Assembly: GCA_007922225.1 (NCBI GenBank)
Contig: ML680098.1
Span: forward strand, 1,054,001-1,118,000
Reading direction: 5' to 3'
Length of the DNA stretch: 64,000 nt
DNA from: Emydura subglobosa
Taxonomy: Eukaryota > Chordata > Testudines > Chelidae
Below the pieces are notes generated by a model. The model ran no database searches. It was not told the DNA's origin and was given only the letters and a program-made list of their open reading frames with translations. Below, in pieces: positions 55,514 through 64,000 of the stretch (positions within the stretch are counted from its first letter, which is position 1; each line of letters begins with the position of its first letter). Position numbers and translations under genes: made by a program.

Positions 55514-55542
55514 TTAAAAAAAAAAAAAAAAAAAAAAAAAAC
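55514..55542. repeat. Poly(A) tract
   Basis: Uninterrupted run of about 27 A, with no recognisable retroposed gene upstream. Confidence 0.95.
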
Positions 55543-56032
55543 TTAGTCATTAACACTACATAATTAAGGATACAATAAACAGTATCAAGCATAAAATTTA
55601 GTGCCAGGAAGTCCTGCACGGTATATGCAATAAAACAATTATTTGAAGCAAAAACATTCAAACAGGAAAACAAACTAAACTCAATTATGCAGACGTTTTC
55701 CTGGGCCTGCCGTCTAACAGGAACACTAGCCCACAAGTTACATGAATGTAGTGCTACTCTGTTATTTGGGTATGTGAGAGGGATGTCATAGGGACAAGGT
55801 AACTAGAAGAGCATCGCTGCCATGAAAGAAGAGAGCCATATGTGAGGGTGAGAAGGAGGCTAGACTGGTGGTCTGGTTTAGGAAGGTAAGGAGGTAAAAC
55901 AATCTTGATATCACTGGACAAATAAATAAACTTCATGTGAAATACTAATCCTCCTCCCTCCCCATGAATATGGAGATCTTTTCCTCACACACCTGAATAT
56001 GGTGGTTCAGCAGGGGAAAAGAACGACAACCT

Positions 56033-56116
56033 AAGCACATGCTTAACTTTACACCAAGTGAGCAGTTCCACTCAAGTCAACAGAACTGCTCAGTGTGTAA
56101 ATGTAAGCATGTGCTT
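56033..56116. repeat. Palindromic fold-back repeat
   Basis: Left arm 56033-56068 (AAGCACATGCTTAACTTTAC then a GAGCAGTTC end) is the near-perfect reverse complement of 56083-56116 (GAACTGCTCAGTGTG ... AAGCATGTGCTT), with a 14-base loop. A short MITE-like hairpin. Confidence 0.85.
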
Positions 56117-57204
56117 AAATCTTTGTAGGATCAGGTATTCACGGGTTAATGTGGGAGCCAAATGGAGGAGGTGGGGAAAAATAACGATGTAAGGTTTGGG
56201 AACCAGGAGAAAGGTGCCACATGGTCAAGCAGAGGACAATCCAGGGAGAATACATTAATTCATTCCTACATAACTTGGACACTGCATCAGAAGCCTTCAG
56301 ATTACAAACTCTACTGGGACTCCAATTACTTACACACCCCTTCGTCTAAAGTGAAGGTATTTTCCTCATCAGGGAATGCTTGCTAACCTGGAGTCAAGAG
56401 TGTATCCATTTACAGAGCGTTTCCCACACAGCACATGTAGTATCTGAGCACCCTTTATCTGCACAAAAAAATAACTCTTCCTCTGTCCTTTTAAGTCAAT
56501 TGCTACATTGACTGGTTGCCAATGATGGTTTGCCTCAGCCAAATGTTTTCTGACATCCTTATTTGGGGAAATACAGGGAAATGTGTATCCCAAGGCACGC
56601 TCAAAGACTGTACATAAGAATAAGGGGATAAAAAAATCCTTAAGGAACTACTGCATTTTTCTCAAGAAAGACAAATATAAAAAAACCTGGAAATTCAAAG
56701 TTAACTTAAAAAAAAAGTCAACATACATTGTAAATCATAGATAACATTACCCAAACAGCTGCAACTCTGCTTCTGCTCTGCTTTCAGTCTGCAGGATTAC
56801 CAGGAAAAAAAACAAACAAACAAACGAAAGCAAAAACAGAAAACAATCTTCAGCACACCAACAATTCTAAAAATTGAGAGAGGATCCATCTGAACTACCT
56901 CAGACTAGATTTTAGACTGTCTTCTACAGCACTTCAACCAAAGTCTACCCATCATCAGGACTCTACAATAAACTACTCCTGCCATCTTTAGAGTCACCAG
57001 AAGACGACTGGTTTTTCAATATCTTGCTCAAAAATGACCACATTTCAGACAACTTCTAACATACAATACTTGAAACCCTGAGTCAAACTGTGAGACTCAG
57101 TATGGATAGGAAGCAATCTCTTAAAGGTCATACCAAAATTTACAGTTTGCACACCAAGAAGTAGGGTGACAGCGAAGTTGTTTTGAATATTACACTATTA
57201 TATG

Positions 57205-58290
57205 CTGGGTGATATCTTGTTATGGATGTGATGCTCTCTCGGGAGTCAGGGCTGCGAGTCACATCACCACCACCTGCCTTTAGCGTTAAACTCTTGTTTG
57301 TGAGCTGCCTGAGACCAACAGCCTCTGGCCACACAAGCACTGCCTTCCAGGTCTCCGCAGGCCCTGCTCTCTCTGTGCAGGTTAGTGACAGGCACACACC
57401 AAAATCCACTCCAACCTCCCTGACACATCCCTGACACTGGACACACTCAGAAATGAACAGGTTTGCAGGCCCCAAAAGGCTAGTATGCACACAGCTAGAC
57501 TGATACAACTCAGGATCGGGTCCTTGATAATCTCACAGCACTGAGATAAACTTATGATTGTTTTCACTATAAATACATCATTAAAGATTAAGCTCTAAGA
57601 CACAGCAAGCAAGGATAACAAGAGGGAACAGAAATGGTTACATATAAAACAAGAAGGCGTAACATGCTTCTTAGAGTCTCAGCTTACCTTTAACAGGCAA
57701 ACCATCTGCCTAAAAGCAGTCTTGTCTCACCCAAAGCTTTCTTGCAACGTTTCCAACCGAACAAGTTGGGATCCCGTTTTCATGAATGTAATTGCACTGA
57801 TCAATTACTCCCAAGGAGCAGGATAGCTGAGTGTTGTCTTTGCCTCACCCTTACAATACAGTAATCCTTTGACATGTATCCCAGATACACCAATTTTTTG
57901 TTCTCCAGGGTGCTCTTTCCTGTTGGTATCACATCCCCAGTTGGTTGCATATGCAAGATTGGCTTCCATTGTGTTGGCTTACAATGCCTGATTTAGACAT
58001 AAACATAGGCAGACCGGAGAATCTACATCCCTTTGTCTGGCAAAAGTTGTTTAACAAATCTGCCTGGGACATGGACTCTAAGACACATTTTTGCTCATAC
58101 ACAGAACTCCTTAAAACCATCATACATATATCTCACAATGATTATGAGGATCAGTGGGACACAAGCTTTTATTAGACACCTCACGCAAACCCTTTTAGAT
58201 AAATACTAGGAAAAGCATCATGTTAAGTGTAACGAGCTTGTCAGGCCTGACAGGTGTTGCTGTTACCGAAGAGGGAATCCTTTGCCAATT
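57205..58290 (-). mobile_element. Probable LTR-type element or fragment
   Basis: Gene-free. It shares GGTTACATATAAAA and an ACAATGATTATGA block with 6490-7745 in the same order. No gag or pol frames. Boundaries are approximate. Confidence 0.45.
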
Positions 58291-58679
58291 GGGGTTCTTA
58301 GGATCACAACAGGTTCAGACAGCATGCAGGATTTCCATCTGGTTATTCTGTATTAATGTTTCCCGAAAGCGTCTGAGATAAAATACACCAAAGAGTCATG
58401 AGGTTAACAGACAATCACAATCAAAGCAAGACATAATTTTGATCTCTGCAAATACAGGGTCCCTGCAACCCATACTCCCATAAGTAGTCCCAGCAGGCCT
58501 GTGCAGTGGGTGACTAATCACACTTTAAGAACACCCACATAATAAAAGGCAGGCATTTCAGGGCACGTTTGGGGTCATTACTGAAAAACATGATGCACTT
58601 AAGCCCCATTCTTGCAAATTTTAATGCACACATGGAACTTCATTCACTTGATGAATTTATGTATATGTTTCACAGGCTG

Positions 58680-58950
58680 CCGCCTCTTCCCGTCTCTCTT
58701 GGGTGGGCAGCGGGTAATGGAGGCACGGCGGGATGGTCTGGCCAGGACTGCTCAAGGCACCAGCGGGCCGGCCTGGGCTCAGTGGGGAGGAGGGGGCTGC
58801 TCTGCTCCGGCTGGACACCAGCCAGGGCTCAGGATGGGGGAGGAGAGGGCTGCTCTCGGCCGGGAGAGGCTGGCCAGTGGAAGTGGTGGGCGGGGCCTTG
58901 GGAGGAAGGGGGCAGGGCTAGTCTCCCTGAAGGTAGAGTGCACACACTGC
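58680..58950. other. GC-rich, CpG-bearing block
   Basis: 270 bases far richer in G+C than their surroundings, with GGGCGGGGCC (an Sp1-like box) and about ten CpGs. It may be a GC-rich turtle repeat or a small CpG island. Three overlapping frames through it show no recognisable protein. Confidence 0.5.
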
Positions 58951-61769
58951 CCATAGTTATCACGTCTAATCTAAGTGACATGACAAGAAAAGGAGATAGC
59001 GCGTTGCAAAGTAGGTTGACAGCTATGGGAACAACTACTTTCACTGTCAGAGCAAAGCCAGTATAAGACAGGACAGTGCTTTCCCACTGATTTAGAAAGA
59101 AAAAACAAAAACATTCTACCCCAAACAGCTCTAATTAGCAGGAGGCAATTCAGGCCTGCAACAGCCAAAGATTTGACTTGTGCAATAGTAGTATAATGTG
59201 ACGTAACAAGTTATTGGCGTTTTTTTCTAATATTGGTTCAGGCTGTTCTAAAGCCCTCCCTATTAAAGAAGAAAAAAAAAAAAAACCCACACACACACCT
59301 GACTCAGTGAAGACAAACACTTTCCCAAGCAGGAAATGATCCCCATTAAACCACCTCACCAGTTCCATGAGGAATACAGACCAAAGAAGAGCAGGGTCCA
59401 CAACCCAAAAGAAACCTGTGGTGGAACAGGCATGCAGCTTGGGAGGGGATCCAATAAGGGAGGCAGAAATGTATGCAAAATGTGCTCCTCCCTCCTCCTC
59501 CTGAACACACTAGTGGTAAATGGTAGAGAAACGTGGCTGCCCCTAGGTCTAGTTTCCAGAGCTGTTTGCCAGCCTGCGTCTCTGGCGGAGGCCTACTGAC
59601 ACTTCTGTCAGGGGAAGCATGGTCAGAGTTCCCTCCAGCAGTCTTACTTGCTAGCTGCACTACCCTAGAGCCCCATTTACTGTGGCCTGGAAGTTGCTTC
59701 TGCCTCAGAGCAGAGTTGCATCAGATCCCCCATTAATTGCTGCCTCTAACCAGAGTGATTTCAAACCCTTTCTTCCATCCAGCAACTGCATGAGGACTCC
59801 AGCTGGGCTGCTTCAGGATCCTCTCCAGCACCACAGCTACAGCCACTACCCCCAACAAAGCTTACTTAAGGTCTCCTTAGACTTTGCCACCGTCAGTGTA
59901 GACATACCCTAGGAATGTCAATACAGCACCATTCACCAGCTCTAAGTCATCATAGAAAACCACAGGCAAAGGAAAGAAAATGTCTGTATGCTTATATTTT
60001 AGGGGAACTTTGCATTAAGATTCCAGGCAAGTGGACTGCAGGAGAAGGGATAGTATGTTAAATAACATGACATGGAGCAGCCAATCATCATCAGCTCTTG
60101 ATTGCGACACCCATAGAAAGGTCCAGCTTTCAACTCCAGAGATCCTGTGCTGTTTGTATCATGGTTATTATGCAGCTCAACATTTGGTTCCCAATCATTC
60201 TGTTCTGTGCTCCTTCGAATGGATCAGCCCCTGTGGGTTTGGGGGACAACATTAATGCCCACTAGGGAACTTTCAGTGAATGCCAGCAATATCCAGGAGG
60301 TCCAGTTGTCATGCAACACACTCGAGTGCCCTAGAATGCAGACTCCTCTAGTTCGAACCAAAGCTCCATGTAGACAAGCTCTTCGTTTATTAAAAAGTCT
60401 CTAGTTACATACTGGGGACAACATATACCAAAGCCTTTAACTGTGTCTTTACAAGCTTCTAAATTCCTCATCCAGTGATATGTCAACTAATTCTCTCTCT
60501 CCGTTTACAGGTAGGCCAACTTCTTTTTGATCTCTTCAGCAGCCCTAATTGAGCCTCTCTCTTTTGTGGCACCACCTTGGTACATTCGTTGGAAATGCTT
60601 CTTGTACTTTCAGACAAAAAACATTTTTGACAACACACATGCCATGACACTTGCTTTGAGAGGCACTGTGAGAACAAGATGTTTGAATAAGGAAAACATC
60701 TTCCACTGACATCAAAGTAAGTCAACGAGCTCTTGGAATATATGATTGAATTATAACTATTCAATTGAATCATAATATGTTCTTTAAAGTCATTTGGAAC
60801 ATAGCTGAACAGCCCCCATCAAAATATCATGGATATTTTTCAGAGTTCAATTACTTCTCAGGAGGTTTATCTCTTCTATTTTAAAAGGGCATACATCCAA
60901 CACAACCTAAACCTTGCAAAATGTCAGCCTTCAAAATTTAGCCTTTTTGTCTTAATTACTCTGAGTAGGTTTTTTTTTCAAAGAGTCAAACAGTACTAAA
61001 ATAACCTTGACTCCCTTTTTGTATGAATACACACACACAAGAAAAAGCAGGGGCGTATTTAAGTTCCCTTACAAAGAAAAAACAAACATTCCTCACCATG
61101 ATGGCAATTTGTATTACAAACCACTGCCTTGTTTGTTGTGTAACAGACTTCATAAGGTGGGACAGCAGCCACCCTCTAAGGCCAGAGGGTTCAGGCATTC
61201 TCTCCACCTAGCTTGGGGAAATAAAGAAAAAAAAAAAAGAAATACAGATGCCTTTCAAAAGCTCCATTGCAAATACTTGTATTTCTGTTCCAGAGATTGC
61301 AAAAGAAGAGGGGGAAAAATACAACAACATCTAGCTCGAAAGGAGACAACCATATATTGGAACTGGAAGAGATCTTTGTAGAAACTGTATTTGTGAAACC
61401 TATGCAGAATAAACATAGGAATGTGCTCTCTAAGATGCTAGTTAGATTTGACAAGAACAAGCTCAAAGCACAGTTAAATATCAGTCTGCAGATACACGAG
61501 TCACCATTAAAAACTGTTGACTGGTTAACATTCACTACATACTTAACTCCTTCAGGTGCTGGACTATCCTGGAGGTCAATATGCAAAGTACCATATTCAG
61601 TAGTTGGAGTCAGCCTACCTGCTTTGTTAATGATTGCAAAGAGTTACTGCTTTGCCTCAACTAACGCCTCACAGGCACCATGTTGACTGTATTTAAATCA
61701 GAAGTCCGTTTGTTCCACAGTGATTAAACATTTACTAAAATAGTCAAAAGGTAGTTAAAAGAAAGTAAC

Positions 61770-62015
61770 GCTTGGTCTACACTAGAAAATTAAATCAGCT
61801 TAACTATGTCACTCACGGGTGTGAAAAAAATCCACACTCTTGAACAGTGCAGTTAAAATGACCTAAATCCCATTATAGACAGCACTACATTGTCTTCTTC
61901 TGTCAACCTAGCTACAGGCTCTCTGATGGGGGGTGGGAAGATGGATTGCCTATGCCAACAGAACTCCTACCGTTGCTGTAGCTTGTCTCTACACTGAAGG
62001 AAGCACCACAGCGCT
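61770..62015. mobile_element. MITE-like DNA transposon, partial
   Basis: Left end GCTTGGTCTACACTAGAAAA, inside CAGCTTAACTATGTCACTCA and AGTGCAGTTAAAATGACCTA, later TTGTCTCTACACTGAAGGAA. The right terminus is not preserved. Confidence 0.72.
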
Positions 62016-62217
62016 TACAAGATGTGACCCATCTATCACCTCACACCCAGCACGTGTTGAATCAACAAAACAATTCTGAAAAGGATCTGGCCAATTTGCA
62101 TCTTTAATATAAAAACTGGTTAAAAAATTGTCAGACTTCAATTTTTTAATTTTTTTTTTTAAAATAATTTTGACCAATACTTATGTTTATTTTATCACAA
62201 CAGTTGTGTGAAATTAT

Positions 62218-62230
62218 GGGGGGGGGGGGG
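62218..62230. repeat. G13 homopolymer
   Basis: Uninterrupted G run just past a T-rich stretch. Length may be unreliable in assembly. Confidence 0.9.
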
Positions 62231-64000
62231 AAGACAACCATTTAATGATGGACATTATGATTCAAAAAGTTTTATAAACTGTTAAAACACAAATTGTCAA
62301 CATCACATCTCAGAATATGCAGAGTATATATATCCTTAAGTCAAAAACCATACCTGTTTTCACTATTCATTTGCTAGTCTCTTTATAAAAAGGGTAATTC
62401 AAAAGTCTAAATTATTGGATTTTGACTCTACCAAGCTCCCAAGCAGGATGTTTCTTCCTTTGCTACCTGTAAATGTCCTCAGTTTGTGCGTATACGGTGA
62501 AATCAACATTTACTGACATTTACCAATAAAATCTAATCCTTCCAGGCCTAAACACAGCTTCGGAGACAATCACCTTTCTATCAGATCTCTGGATTTTTAT
62601 CATTATTATTAAAACAACATTCTGTCAATGTTAACAAGTCTTTTCAGCAATGGAGAAACGAGCTAACTTTTACAGGGTTCAGCCTGATTACGTCCAAAGT
62701 TCTGTCAAATGTGGCAGGTAATTTGATGCTTGTAACTATAGTCGGTAGAATATTTTCAGACAAAATGATTTTCAAGCTGGAAGTGTCCCTTGATAAATAA
62801 CATTGTGCATGCTACCTGAACAGTATTACTAAAGATCAGCCCAAACCAAACCCCAAAGTGGGAGTTTCACACATGGATGTAAACTTTATATTTGGCTTTT
62901 AATTCTCGAATGGAACAAACTAAAATTGTGCCTCAAAGCTCCCTTGAACGTCAAGGAAGCTGGATCTTTGTAGCTGAGGACCGTCTTCCACTGTTCCCAC
63001 ATGATGGCTTTTCAGTGGCTGGCTTAAGTACCAGAAGGTGGTATCACAATGCAATGCCTAGCTGAGAAGTATCCACAACCAAAAACCTAATCAGCACAAG
63101 AGGCACTGACTGGTACTTCTTCACAGTCTCAGTGGAAGCCATGCATTAAAGAGTTAGAGACTGAATTACATTCACACATCTAAAAAAGGTAGGCACTCAG
63201 GTCATTCTGGTGCTGCTACCATACCTGTTTTGTGGATAAAGAGGAATTCAGTCTCCAGAACTGAAATAGGCCAGCACCCTTATTCCTCTTTTTTCATTCC
63301 TTGTCCCCACGTAATCTGCTTATGCCTGGGCTCAATGGCCCCATTCATCTTGAGGGGGCGGGGAGGAGAGCCTTTGCTGATTTGCTGGGCTCCACCTACC
63401 ATCCCACTTATCAAATGGACAGGCACTTTTCTTTCACACACAAATCATTTGCACAGACACCACTGAGTGTACCTTAAAAAAATTGCACCTCAAGTCCATC
63501 CCTCAAAGTTATTTGTAATCACTAACCCGGATTTTTCTTCTCTTTTAAAGAATAAAATAGTACCAAGCCTGCCCTTGGAACTCATTTTCTAAAACGGCCT
63601 TTTAATAGTCACAGTGACGTGTTGCAAACACAGACATTCTACTTCTGCAAAACCAAGTAAGGAATATCCCAGCTTCCCTCTCAAACAAGGACCAACACCA
63701 CACCCTCATGTCCTCTGTGCTTTAAATTTGCCTGGATACTTCCTTAGTCAGTCTTCTGACACAACAGCAAGGAAAATGGAGCACAACCACCACATGCAGT
63801 TGAATAGACCTAGGAGAGACAGATCAAAGGCATACACACCTCAGGCCCTCCTCAAAACTTGTTCAAGGTCTACATTAAGCGAAAAATATGCATTTAACAC
63901 AAACGGGCTTGGTCAAGTCTGGGATGGGCAGGTACGGCAGCAAAGCCCCATCTATGCTAGAAAGGATATGCATTATGGCTACCACCACCAGTCATGCAAG

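Larger units (their letters stand above)
41465..64000 (-). other. ANXA11 5' UTR intron and/or upstream region
   Basis: No coding exon is recognised on either strand over 22.5 kb. The first coding exon has a splice acceptor, so a non-coding first exon is expected here or beyond the window edge. I could not locate it. Repeats found inside are listed separately. Confidence 0.6.

Noticed and set aside
58569..59066. 165-codon open frame and overlapping frames in the GC-rich block
   Set aside because: Three overlapping frames open at once is typical of GC-rich DNA, and none resembles a protein family.
61191..61686. Frames of 124-139 codons on both strands near 61.2-61.7 kb
   Set aside because: Overlapping frames on opposite strands with no domain, splice context or similarity to known proteins.

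Overview
The window looks like vertebrate nuclear DNA from a sauropsid, most probably a turtle. It is AT-rich and has small exons with GT-AG splice sites separated by large introns. It is full of CR1 LINE fragments, MIR/tRNA-type SINEs, hAT-like elements and fold-back MITEs of the kinds I associate with turtle genomes; that association is from memory, and no database was searched. There are no bacterial, plasmid, CRISPR or phage features.

Two protein-coding genes could be assembled exon by exon, and they converge. On the + strand is PLAC9 (placenta-specific 9, a small secreted protein). It has four coding exons at 413-470, 17729-17829, 20179-20296 and 21276-21286, giving 95 or 96 aa, with an AATAAA at 21449. 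On the - strand is ANXA11 (annexin A11). It has fourteen coding exons from the ATG at 41455 down to the stop at 24130, giving 510 aa: a Pro/Gly/Tyr/Gln-rich low-complexity N-terminus (about residues 1-190) followed by four annexin repeats. All exon phases join without a frameshift. PLAC9 next to ANXA11, tail to tail, is also the arrangement in human 10q22.3.

Layout: 1-412 is PLAC9 upstream DNA and 5' UTR. 471-17728 is the huge PLAC9 intron 1, with two adjacent hAT-type elements, CR1 and SINE copies, MITEs and LTR-like DNA. 17729-21490 holds PLAC9 exons 2-4. 21490-23450 is intergenic, largely a MITE-type repeat. 23450-41464 is ANXA11 from its 3' UTR to its first coding exon. 41465-64000 has no coding exon I can recognise and is best read as the 5' UTR intron and/or upstream region of ANXA11, again full of repeats.

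The most notable points are a 24-bp in-frame minisatellite in the ANXA11 low-complexity domain, a GC-AG intron in ANXA11, Glu at the residue equivalent to human ALS-linked Asp40, tandem splice acceptors in PLAC9, a head-to-head pair of retroelement tails with a hammerhead-like core, and a local duplication around 42.56/44.05 kb. I did not find a convincing wholly new biological system.
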